NCBI GenBank assembly: GCA_016788585.1 | Contig: JAEURP010000011.1 | Location: 1 to 64,000 of the forward strand | Reading direction: 5' to 3' | From: Chthonomonas sp. | GTDB taxonomy: Bacteria > Armatimonadota > Fimbriimonadia > Fimbriimonadales > Fimbriimonadaceae | Length of the DNA stretch: 64,000 bases | Part shown: one piece after another, positions 38,148 to 45,685 of the stretch | Layout: each line of letters begins with the position of its first letter | Numbering within the stretch: the stretch's first letter is position 1 | Program-made: the position numbers and the translations under genes | Notes under the pieces: model-generated | Databases searched by the model: none | What the model saw: the letters and a program-made list of their open reading frames with translations, nothing else | Told to the model about the DNA's origin: nothing

Positions 38148-38501
38148 ATGAATGCACAAGAAGTTGGAAACCAACTCGTCGGACTCTTCAACGAGGGCAA
38201 GTTCGATGAGATCTATCAGAATCTCTACTCCCCTGAGATTGTCAGTATCGAAGCGGATGGAATGGAGGCCAAAGGTTTCGAGGGTCTGCAGGGCAAAAAC
38301 CAATGGTGGGAGGAGAATTTCGAGACGCACTCGCTGAAAGCAGAAGGACCATTCCCGCATGGCGACGGGATGTTTGGCGTGATTTACGACATGGAGACCA
38401 CGCACAAGCCTAGCGGACAGCGAAGTCAAAGCCGCGAACTTGGCATTTACCAAGTGAAGGACGGCAAGATCTGCGAAGAGCGGTTCTGCTACACGCAGTA
38501 A
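38148..38501 (+). CDS. SnoaL-like / NTF2-fold protein
   Basis: 117 aa, ATG 38148 with AGGAG upstream. The sequence MNAQEVGNQLVGLFNEGKFDEIYQNLYSPE, then VSIEADGMEAKGFEGLQGKNQWWEENF and a final VKDGKICEERF strand, is the standard small SnoaL-like fold. Such proteins have no fixed catalytic signature; the enzymatic role is unknown. It is the first gene after the tRNA on the chromosome side, behind a very strong and probably repressed promoter. Confidence 0.85.
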   Translation: MNAQEVGNQLVGLFNEGKFDEIYQNLYSPEIVSIEADGMEAKGFEGLQGKNQWWEENFETHSLKAEGPFPHGDGMFGVIYDMETTHKPSGQRSQSRELGIYQVKDGKICEERFCYTQ

Positions 38502-38505
38502 GCTA

Positions 38506-39051
38506 TTGGGCGTGATTCGCCTCGCTCAACCCACGGACTCCGAAGGGGTCGTCCGCACCGTGAGGGCGGTCTACGATGAGTACGGCTTTACTTGGGAAGA
38601 GGGAGGCTATCACGCCGATCTCTATGACCTACGACCGTACTGCGATCTCGAGCGAGCCCGATTCTGGGTCGCCGAGCTTGATGGACGAGTAGTTGGCTGC
38701 GGCGGCATTCGCTTCTTTACAAAGATTCCTGGCCAGCAAGGAGAACTCGTCATAGTTGACGACTACGAGCGTGTAGCGGGGACCTCCGCCGAGATTATTC
38801 GCATGTATGTTCATCCAGAGGCTCGGCGATCCGGCATTGCAACCGCGATCATGAATGAGATCAAGGCCGCAACCAGTGAACCCATCGAGATATGGAGCGA
38901 CAAGCGATTTATCAACGCTCATCGACTGTATCAGCGATTCGGAGCCGAAGTTGTCGGCGAGCGGATCTGTCACGATCCCGACCAAGCCCCAGAGTGGGGC
39001 ATGATCTTGGCGAAAAATAACGGGAAGGCGATCCAAGCGCCTCCCCATTGA
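38506..39051 (+). CDS. GNAT-family acetyltransferase
   Basis: 181 aa from TTG 38506 (GTG 38512 is equally possible). The acetyl-CoA-binding signature is seen in IIRMYVHPEARRSGIATAIM with the R-x-x-G-x-A loop, followed by INAHRLYQRFGAEVVGERI. The N-terminal part resembles the usual variable helices. The substrate cannot be told. It starts four bases after the SnoaL-like stop and is probably in the same transcript. Confidence 0.85.
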   Translation: MGVIRLAQPTDSEGVVRTVRAVYDEYGFTWEEGGYHADLYDLRPYCDLERARFWVAELDGRVVGCGGIRFFTKIPGQQGELVIVDDYERVAGTSAEIIRMYVHPEARRSGIATAIMNEIKAATSEPIEIWSDKRFINAHRLYQRFGAEVVGERICHDPDQAPEWGMILAKNNGKAIQAPPH

Positions 39052-39066
39052 ACTTCCTATATTCTG

Positions 39067-39552
39067 TTACTTCGGCTTTGATCCGCCCTTAGAATTTGGG
39101 CCGCGTTGCTTCATGCGCTCGTCACGGAGATTCTTCATCTCAGCTTCCATAAGGCTCTTATACTGAGCTTGTTGCTTCGTGTTCAAAATCTTCATGAGCC
39201 CATCTTGGCGCCCCTTAGTGATCGCGCGCATCTTATCCATTTGGGCCTCAGTTGGGCGAGTTGGCTGCTGACCAGCCTTTGGAGCAGGTCGGAGGGCTGC
39301 GATCGACTTGGCCGTCTTCTCATCGAGAGACTTAATCGCCGACTTCTGCTGAGCGCTGAGGTTGAGCTTCGAGAAGACTCGCGTTTCGATTTCCTTCAAC
39401 TTGCCGCGCATCATCATCCCACCATGCTGACGGCCCTCGCCTTGCTTGCCAGAGCGAGGTGCTGGTGCTCCTGATTTGGGACCGGGGGACTGGGCCAATG
39501 CCATGGACGAGCCAAGGGCGACCGCGACGAACAAAGCGACAAGTCTTTTCAC
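39067..39552 (-). CDS. Exported Spy/CpxP-like protein
   Basis: 161 aa, GTG 39552. Signal peptide MKRLVALFVAVALGSSMALA. The mature protein is Lys/Gln/Ala-rich with repeated LTXXQ-like segments (KLNLSAQQKSAIKSL, ILNTKQQAQYKSLM), which are typical of small periplasmic stress-linked proteins of the Spy/CpxP type. It is convergent with the GNAT gene. TACGTT lies nine bases before the start. Confidence 0.75.
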   Translation of the reverse strand: MKRLVALFVAVALGSSMALAQSPGPKSGAPAPRSGKQGEGRQHGGMMMRGKLKEIETRVFSKLNLSAQQKSAIKSLDEKTAKSIAALRPAPKAGQQPTRPTEAQMDKMRAITKGRQDGLMKILNTKQQAQYKSLMEAEMKNLRDERMKQRGPNSKGGSKPK

Positions 39553-39606
39553 AATAGAAACAACGTAGATCGCTTGGCGAAGTTCACCACAAATTGTGAT
39601 CTTTTT

Positions 39607-40368
39607 TTACTTCTGGTCGGGAATCTCTCGAACTATGTACGAGAAGTTCTTTGCTCGAGCCTTTTCGACCAGTTCATCGATGCCGCTAACGCGAGCGGTT
39701 TCGAACTCGTCGCGTGATCCAACAAATGCCAGTCGGCCAGCGTCAAGGAAAGCGACTCGATCCGCAACCCTAAAGACACTATTGACATCGTGGCTCACCA
39801 CGATGCTTGTAACCCCGAGCCGATCCCGAGTATCGACGATCAAGCGATCGATACTGAACGCAGTGATTGGATCAAGGCCGCTGGTCGGCTCGTCGTAGAG
39901 CAGAACCTTTGGCTGCATTGCCAGCGCCCTGGCGAGCCCAACGCGTTTGCGCATCCCACCGCTTAGGGAATCCGGCATTTGAGTTGCCACACTCTCATCC
40001 AGAGAAACCGCAGCCAGCATTTCGGCAACGATGTCGTCCTTCTCTCTTGCACTCAGGCGCCGTCTCCGCTCGACGCCAAAGAGAATGTTTTCACGGACAT
40101 TCAAATAGTCGAATAACGCGGCATATTGGAACACCAAGCCAAGGCTCATTCGTGCTAGCTCAGGCTGCTTTCGGACGCTGATGCCGTCCACCAGAACCTC
40201 GCCCCTTGTTGGCACGAGGAGCCCACTCATGCATTTCAATAGTGTAGTCTTGCCGCCTCCGCTACTCCCCATGACCGCAAGAATTTGCCCTTCTTTGACA
40301 TTGAGGTCGATGTCATGAAGTACCTCCTTAGCACCGTATGAGTGCGACAGTTCCCGGACTTCGAGCAT
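39607..40368 (-). CDS. MlaF-like ABC transporter ATPase
   Basis: 253 aa from ATG 40368, overlapping the TGA of the upstream gene (TGATG). Walker A GSSGGGKTT, Q-loop LVFQYAALFDYL, signature LSGGMRKRVGLARAL, Walker B VLLYDEPTSGLDP and H-loop VVSHDV. The FQYAALFDYLNVRENI and GGMRKRVGLARA pattern fits the MlaF group of phospholipid-transport ATPases. The MlaE permease and the MCE protein are not in this window. It is coupled to an acyl-ACP-reductase homologue, which suggests a lipid context. Confidence 0.9.
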   Translation of the reverse strand: MLEVRELSHSYGAKEVLHDIDLNVKEGQILAVMGSSGGGKTTLLKCMSGLLVPTRGEVLVDGISVRKQPELARMSLGLVFQYAALFDYLNVRENILFGVERRRRLSAREKDDIVAEMLAAVSLDESVATQMPDSLSGGMRKRVGLARALAMQPKVLLYDEPTSGLDPITAFSIDRLIVDTRDRLGVTSIVVSHDVNSVFRVADRVAFLDAGRLAFVGSRDEFETARVSGIDELVEKARAKNFSYIVREIPDQK

Positions 40369-41435
40369 CAAACCATCACCGGTTGGCTGTTCCGAGCGCG
40401 CCTTGCTCTGTCGATCGCATCCTGCCCAACCTCTCTCTCAAAGCTACGGAATCCAGCAAGTTCAAAACCATGCTTCTCGGCAAGCCGCCAGGTCTCTTCG
40501 ACCTGCTCGACGCTCACGTCTTTGCCTAGGGTGAAACTCTCAGGGCGCCCCTCAAGAGCAAGCATCATTGTTTCGCTCATGCAGGCATAAGCTGTCTTGG
40601 GTGGAAAGCCAAAGTTAAAATTGAAGTTAACGTCACCCGGCACTTTCACAACACCTCCCTCTATCACGAGAACATCGGGGCGCTCGTTTGCGACTCGCAC
40701 GCTTACGTCGCGCGGCCTGGCAACATCCACAACAACTGCGCCTGGCTTCAAATGCTCTGGAAAGACGATTTCTCTACCTGCGCTACTCACAGTAATGACC
40801 ACGTCGGCCTCTCGAAGATCCGCGGGGTCGGTGCTCGCCCTTGCTGACTTCAGTTCACCGGCAAATTCTTGGGTTTTGGATGCGTCGCGACCCACAAGCA
40901 CCGTTTGCGCAACCTTTGGCGCAAGTACCCTTGCGCAAGTCTTACCAATGCTTCCAGTCGCACCAACAACAGCCAGAGTCGACGACGCCAAATTGACGTC
41001 GAGCAGCGCGCAGGCTTTCATCGCTCCCTCGATCGCGGTCGCCACGGTGTAGCTGTTCCCCGTCGTTACGGCGATTGGGCTGCGCTTAGCAATTGTGATA
41101 CCGCCATCTCCGACGACACTACTGAAGGCTCCTAGGCCGATGATATCGGCTCCCAGCTCTTTCGCCATCACTGCGCACCGAGTGATCTGGTCGTAAGCGG
41201 CTTCAATTCGATGCTCGTCAGTAAGCATATGCGGAGTCATTGGCAACCCGATAAACCACCCCTCTGTTTCCGCCCCGGTTTTGGATCGGATACCGGTAAT
41301 GTGACTAACAAACTTCGGTTTCATTGGCCGCATGATCGCCTCGATGGCGCTGTCAGGAAGCAACCCCAAAATAGGATATTTTCGAGCCGCGTCTCGAGCA
41401 GCGATCGGGTGGACGATGAAAGCGAACTTTGTCAA
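40368..41435 (-). CDS. Long-chain acyl-ACP reductase homologue
   Basis: 355 aa. It resembles the cyanobacterial acyl-ACP reductase (AAR) in domain order and motifs: IGLGAFSSVVGDGG, TTGNSYTVATAIEGAMKAC, the NADP site VVGATGSIGKT (157-166), and late AYACMSETMMLALEG with the conserved cysteine (Cys285) that forms the acyl-thioester in AAR. AAR releases fatty aldehyde. No aldehyde-deformylating oxygenase is nearby. The gene is coupled to an MlaF-like ATPase. An alternative is a related, differently acting dehydrogenase. Confidence 0.78.
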   Translation of the reverse strand: MTKFAFIVHPIAARDAARKYPILGLLPDSAIEAIMRPMKPKFVSHITGIRSKTGAETEGWFIGLPMTPHMLTDEHRIEAAYDQITRCAVMAKELGADIIGLGAFSSVVGDGGITIAKRSPIAVTTGNSYTVATAIEGAMKACALLDVNLASSTLAVVGATGSIGKTCARVLAPKVAQTVLVGRDASKTQEFAGELKSARASTDPADLREADVVITVSSAGREIVFPEHLKPGAVVVDVARPRDVSVRVANERPDVLVIEGGVVKVPGDVNFNFNFGFPPKTAYACMSETMMLALEGRPESFTLGKDVSVEQVEETWRLAEKHGFELAGFRSFEREVGQDAIDRARRARNSQPVMV

Positions 41436-41486
41436 AGCTTGAGACCCAAGATACCCGGCAAGAATAGGTAACCTCTCCGGCGAACG

Positions 41487-42122
41487 ATGGACCCCGAACT
41501 TATCATACGGCTAGTGATTGTGTTCCTCTCATTGGCTATTCATGAGTTCGCTCATGCCAAGCTTGCCGATGCAGCGGGAGACCCTACTCCATCTATTCAT
41601 GGTCGTGTGACCCTGAATCCGTTTGCCCATTTCGACCCATTGGGATCCATCCTCATCATCTTCACCGCGATTTCTGGTTTCGGAATCGGATGGGGCAAGC
41701 CCGTGCCCATGGATCCGAGGCGAATGAAGAATCCCCGCTGGGACCACTTTTGGGCGGTGTTAGGAGGCCCGCTCAGTAACTTGCTTCAGGCAGTGGTCTA
41801 CGCGATCATTCTGCAAGTAGCGTTGATCGGCTTGCGCGGGGGCGCGGGCGAGACGATGTATTGGCCAATGATCATCGCCTTCTGGGGAATTCTCATCAAC
41901 GTCAGTCTATTTGCGTTCAATTTACTGCCAATCGGACCGCTGGATGGGATGTGGATTCTCGGAACGTTTTTGCCGGAGAGAATTCGCTTTGAATGGACGC
42001 GTTGGAATCTGACGGTCGGACAATTTGTGTTCTTGGCCTTGATCCTCATTCCCGGAACAATACGTACGATTCTCGATCCTGTCCGGCTCTCAATCGCCCG
42101 AGCCCTCGGAGTACCAATCTAG
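41487..42122 (+). CDS. M50-family (site-2 protease-like) membrane metalloprotease
   Basis: 211 aa. HExxH is AIHEFAHA in the first membrane helix, and the third ligand region is LPIGPLDGMWIL. The short, PDZ-free architecture with five to six hydrophobic segments matches the minimal rhomboid-sized M50 group. It cuts substrates within the membrane; the target is unknown. It stands apart from the ATPase operon (divergent) and precedes trpS. Confidence 0.9.
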   Translation: MDPELIIRLVIVFLSLAIHEFAHAKLADAAGDPTPSIHGRVTLNPFAHFDPLGSILIIFTAISGFGIGWGKPVPMDPRRMKNPRWDHFWAVLGGPLSNLLQAVVYAIILQVALIGLRGGAGETMYWPMIIAFWGILINVSLFAFNLLPIGPLDGMWILGTFLPERIRFEWTRWNLTVGQFVFLALILIPGTIRTILDPVRLSIARALGVPI

Positions 42123-42139
42123 GCTACACTTAGGTTCAA

Positions 42140-43138
42140 ATGAGCGCAAAGCCTCGCATCCTGAGCGGAATGCGCTCCACCAATGACCGCCTCCACCTTG
42201 GAAACTACGAAGGTGCGCTGAGAAATTGGGTGGAGTTGCAAGATCAATACGACATGTTCTGCATGGTCGCAGATTGGCACGTGCTCACAACTGCAGCCGA
42301 TGCCGAAGTCCATCCCGATATCGCCGCCAATTCTCTGGCAATCGCCAAGGACTTCATCGCCGCCGGCATCGATCCGGCAAAGAGTGCGATCTTTCGCCAA
42401 AGCGACGTTCCTGAACATGCCGAGTTAGCCTTGCTCCTTGGAATGGTTGTTGGGGTTGGCAAACTCGAGACGAATCCAACCTTTAAGGAAAAGGCATCAG
42501 AAGTGACGGGGGATCATATCGTGAGCTATGGCCTTCTCGGTTACCCGGTTCTGCAGGCGGCCGACATACTCCTCTACAAGCCTTTTGGCGTCCCGGTTGG
42601 AAAGGACCAAGCTCCCCATCTGGAACTGAGCCGAGACATTGCAAGGTCATTCAACCACCTTTTTGGCGAGGTATTTCCAATGTTCAAAGACCTCATTCCA
42701 TCCGACGAAAGTCGAAGCAAGTTGCCGGGCTTAGACATGAGAAAGATGAGCAAGAGCTACGACAATTGCATCTACTTGTCGGATTCAGCCGAGGAAACGG
42801 CGAAGCGAATCAAGCAAGCCTACACGACACCAACAAAGATCGCCAAGACGGACCCTGGGATTCCGGAAGGCTGTGCGGTTTGCCAATATCTCAAGCTGTA
42901 TTCGCCCGACTGGGAGCGGCAATGGGCCGAAGATCGCGCTGGCGAGCGCGGCTGCTCTCAGTCGAAGCAGGAGTTGACGGAAGTCCTCAACGAGTACCTG
43001 CGCCCGATGAGAGAGCGGCGCGCTGGCATTACGGACGCCGATGTCGAGGACATTCTGCAAGAAGGCGCGAAGCGGGCACGATTAGTCGCTGGCGAGACCA
43101 TGTATGAGGTCCGAAAAGCGATGAAGTTGATCAAATGA
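42140..43138 (+). CDS. trpS: Tryptophanyl-tRNA synthetase
   Basis: 332 aa, ATG 42140. Class I signatures: TNDRLHLGNYEGAL (HIGH equivalent) and MRKMSKSYDN (KMSKS). Length and the DLETNP-like region (VGKLETNPTFKEKA) fit bacterial TrpRS. TACACT nine bases before ATG is a candidate -10 for a leaderless transcript. It overlaps asd by eight bases at the 3' ends (convergent). Confidence 0.96.
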   Translation: MSAKPRILSGMRSTNDRLHLGNYEGALRNWVELQDQYDMFCMVADWHVLTTAADAEVHPDIAANSLAIAKDFIAAGIDPAKSAIFRQSDVPEHAELALLLGMVVGVGKLETNPTFKEKASEVTGDHIVSYGLLGYPVLQAADILLYKPFGVPVGKDQAPHLELSRDIARSFNHLFGEVFPMFKDLIPSDESRSKLPGLDMRKMSKSYDNCIYLSDSAEETAKRIKQAYTTPTKIAKTDPGIPEGCAVCQYLKLYSPDWERQWAEDRAGERGCSQSKQELTEVLNEYLRPMRERRAGITDADVEDILQEGAKRARLVAGETMYEVRKAMKLIK

Positions 43139-44147
43139 GATCGCGCGCAATCATCTCTTCAGCGATTTGAACAGCGTTTAGTGCGGCGCCCTTCAGCAGC
43201 TGATCCCCAACAATAAAGAGATTTATTGCGCTGGGGTGGCTGAGGTCCGGCCGAATGCGTCCAACAAAAACATCGCCTTGTCCTGATGCCTCGATTGGCA
43301 TTGGAAAGTGGTTATTTGCACGGTCGTCAACCACCGTTACGCCTGGTGCTGATTGCAGGGCGGCTCTCACAGCCTCTTCAGTTGGAGCACGGCCATCAAA
43401 CTCAATTGTCAGCGCGATCGAGTGAGCACGTAGTACGGGCACACGAACACAGGTCACTCCGACGGCGAGGTCCGGCATGCCAAGAATCTTCCTTGCCTCG
43501 GCGATAACCTTCCATTCCTCATCGTTGTAGCCATGCTCGTTGATTGGTGTGTTGTGGCTAAATAGGTTGAACGCATATGGTTGCGAAATTACCTTCGGCA
43601 CTACAGCCACACCAGCTAGCGCTGCCTCAGTCTGCTCTTCCAACTCGTGCATCAACTTAGCTCCGCCGCCCGAGGCCGACTGATAGGTGCTCATTACAAG
43701 CCGCTTCACTTTGCCTAGCGACCTTAATGGGTGCACTGCCATCAAAGTGATTGCGGCCGTGCAGTTGGGATTTGCAATCAGTCTCGTGCCGCGGGTCAGT
43801 CGGTCTCCGTTAATCTCTGGCACGACAAGCGGAACGTGATCATCCATTCGAAATGCGCTGGAGTTATCAATGACCACGCCCCCGTGCTCTAGGACCTTTG
43901 GCGCGACCAATCGACTTTGTGTTGCCCCTGCGCTCAAAAACGCGATGTCGCAGTCCAAATTTGCATTCTCGGTCGATTCAACCTGAACGAGTTCACTTCC
44001 ATAAGCAATTGTCTTCCCTATTGACGCGCTGCTCGCAAATGCCCTGAGAGACTTTATTGGAAAGTCTCGTTTAGCTAGACATGAGACCAATTCTTGCCCC
44101 ACGGCACCAGTCGCGCCAAAAATTGCAACATCAAATAATTTGATCAT
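43131..44147 (-). CDS. asd: Aspartate-semialdehyde dehydrogenase
   Basis: 338 aa, ATG 44147. NADP-binding IFGATGAVGQELVSCL, catalytic cysteine in NPNCTAA, and the later active-site region SYQSASGGGAKLM. It reduces aspartyl phosphate to the semialdehyde, the branch point to lysine/diaminopimelate, threonine and methionine. The promoter is at 44162-44190. Its neighbours are trpS (convergent) and an AraC regulator (divergent). Confidence 0.95.
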   Translation of the reverse strand: MIKLFDVAIFGATGAVGQELVSCLAKRDFPIKSLRAFASSASIGKTIAYGSELVQVESTENANLDCDIAFLSAGATQSRLVAPKVLEHGGVVIDNSSAFRMDDHVPLVVPEINGDRLTRGTRLIANPNCTAAITLMAVHPLRSLGKVKRLVMSTYQSASGGGAKLMHELEEQTEAALAGVAVVPKVISQPYAFNLFSHNTPINEHGYNDEEWKVIAEARKILGMPDLAVGVTCVRVPVLRAHSIALTIEFDGRAPTEEAVRAALQSAPGVTVVDDRANNHFPMPIEASGQGDVFVGRIRPDLSHPSAINLFIVGDQLLKGAALNAVQIAEEMIARDLI

Positions 44148-44161
44148 GTGTCAGAATAAAC

Positions 44162-44190
44162 AAAATAGTCGCTAATTTAGGGAATTTCAA
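44162..44190 (-). promoter_or_regulatory. asd promoter
   Basis: TTGAAA (44190..44185), 17-base spacer, TATTTT (44167..44162), 14 bases before the ATG. The leader would be only about seven bases long. Confidence 0.6.
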
Positions 44191-44302
44191 CGTCCCCAGA
44201 TAATACTGAGGAAATTGAATCGCTAATGACGGGAAGTCGAGTCAAAGGCTTGCTACCGGTTAAGCGACAGACAGCGGTGAAAACCGCAAATTACATCCAG
44301 CT

Positions 44303-45193
44303 ATGCCAACAACATCACTTGTACTCGAATCCGGCCTACGCCGAATCACCACCAAACGCTCCTTCGAAGGAGAATGTATCACTATTGACCGCGTCTCTGC
44401 TGACGATGCAGAGCCAGAACGCGTTACCATTTCTCGCAAGCCGGGCCATGAACTCATGCTGTTTTGCCAGCAAGGCACTCTACTTGTGAGAAAGGGTAGC
44501 GGAGCCGGATGGGAAGTACTGCCAGCTGGCTCAATGGCTCTATTCACAAGTAATACACCGATCGACGGCATCATGGCCCGCGGCCCCTTCACGGCTTATT
44601 GGGTTCAATGGACCCATGACTGTGCGAAATTGCTCTCCGATTGGCTGAAGGACCATCGGTCGAAATCGAAGAGTGAGAGCGCGATTTCAATTGTCAAGGC
44701 AACACTGCCTGAAAATCAGTCGATCGCGGACGAGGTGACCCAAATGGTGCTCGGTATGCGAGACGTGATCGAGCCACGGCTTCAAGGGGGCCTTCAAATG
44801 CTAGCCGTTTCAGCTGCAATGAAGGGAACCAAGGGTGCCCTGACCCCGATCCCAACCGATCTCGCCCATGGCATGCTCAAACTGGTGAAGGCCGTACAGG
44901 CAGATCCCGTTCAAGACTGGTCGTTGAAGCAGTCTTCTCAGGTCGCTGGGTATTCACAGTTCCACTTGAGCCGAGCTTTTCGTATCGAGCTAGGTTACGG
45001 CTTGCCCGAGTTTGTCGAGCGATGCCGCGTCGAAATGGCACTGAACATGGTGGACAGCAGACAGCGAGACATGCACGAAATTGCTGCAGTTTGCGGATTC
45101 TCCACGCCGAGCTCGTTCCGTGAAGGTCTTAAGAAGATTCTCGGAGTCCTGCCGAGCGAATTGCGCCGATATACAATCGACAAGGCTCGCTAA
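44303..45193 (+). CDS. AraC-family transcriptional regulator
   Basis: 296 aa. The two AraC helix-turn-helix units are at the C-terminus (SLKQSSQVAGYSQFHLSRAF and MHEIAAVCGFSTPSSFREGL, ending LPSELRRY). The N-terminal half is a cupin-like sensory domain by position (GWEVLPAGSMALFTSNTP). No ligand can be inferred. It is divergent from asd, so that promoter region is a likely target. Confidence 0.9.
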   Translation: MPTTSLVLESGLRRITTKRSFEGECITIDRVSADDAEPERVTISRKPGHELMLFCQQGTLLVRKGSGAGWEVLPAGSMALFTSNTPIDGIMARGPFTAYWVQWTHDCAKLLSDWLKDHRSKSKSESAISIVKATLPENQSIADEVTQMVLGMRDVIEPRLQGGLQMLAVSAAMKGTKGALTPIPTDLAHGMLKLVKAVQADPVQDWSLKQSSQVAGYSQFHLSRAFRIELGYGLPEFVERCRVEMALNMVDSRQRDMHEIAAVCGFSTPSSFREGLKKILGVLPSELRRYTIDKAR

Positions 45194-45212
45194 TTTCAGC
45201 TAGCCTACGATT

Positions 45213-45238
45213 AGGGCGAAGGAGTTATCCTTCGCCCT
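45213..45238. terminator. Bidirectional terminator between convergent genes
   Basis: AGGGCGAAGG, loop AGTTAT, CCTTCGCCCT (10-bp perfect stem) followed by ATCTGTTT on the plus strand. It separates the AraC gene from the convergent pilus-operon tail gene. Confidence 0.8.
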
Positions 45239-45244
45239 ATCTGT

Positions 45245-45685
45245 TTACCGCCTCTTACCTGGCATGTCTGGAATGTTTTTCGACATCCAGTCCTTGATGC
45301 TTACATAAGCCATGAGCCCAACACCGGCAAGCAAGGCGAAGAACCACCAAGGAGAACCGCCGCGCTTTTCAGACTTGTTCTTCAGCGCCGCTTCGGCGGC
45401 TTGTAGGTTCTTGGCTCCTTGTGCCATTCGGTCCGCCGCTGACAGCGCGCCCTTGGCAGAGTCATCCTTTCGGTTTTCGAGATTGGCCTGCTCCTCTGTT
45501 CGAATAGGAACCACTCCTGAGGCATCGACGCGGCCCTGGTATGCCTGCTCCTGAGCCACCTGTTCCTGGCTTCGCTCTAGTTTGAATTCTGCACCCTCGG
45601 GTGGATCCTCGTGAAGGGCCCAAGCGGAGTTGGTGCCAGCTATCGCAAGCGTGAGGACAAGGATTGACTGCAGCTTAAATTTCAT
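45245..45685 (-). CDS. Exported protein with C-terminal anchor, end of pilus operon
   Basis: 146 aa from ATG 45685 (AGGAG upstream, TGATG overlap with the previous stop). Signal peptide SILVLTLAIAGTNSAWA. The middle is acidic, Gln/Ala-rich and helical (QEQAYQGRVD, SAADRMAQGAKNLQAAEAALK), then one membrane segment (WWFFALLAGVGLMAYV) and a basic tail. No family is recognised. Its position at the end of the prepilin operon suggests a pilus-related membrane role. Confidence 0.7.
   Translation of the reverse strand: MKFKLQSILVLTLAIAGTNSAWALHEDPPEGAEFKLERSQEQVAQEQAYQGRVDASGVVPIRTEEQANLENRKDDSAKGALSAADRMAQGAKNLQAAEAALKNKSEKRGGSPWWFFALLAGVGLMAYVSIKDWMSKNIPDMPGKRR

Noticed and set aside
39590-39610. 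CACAAATTGTG followed by seven T residues as a plus-strand terminator
   Set aside because: The stem is only five base pairs and no plus-strand gene ends nearby.
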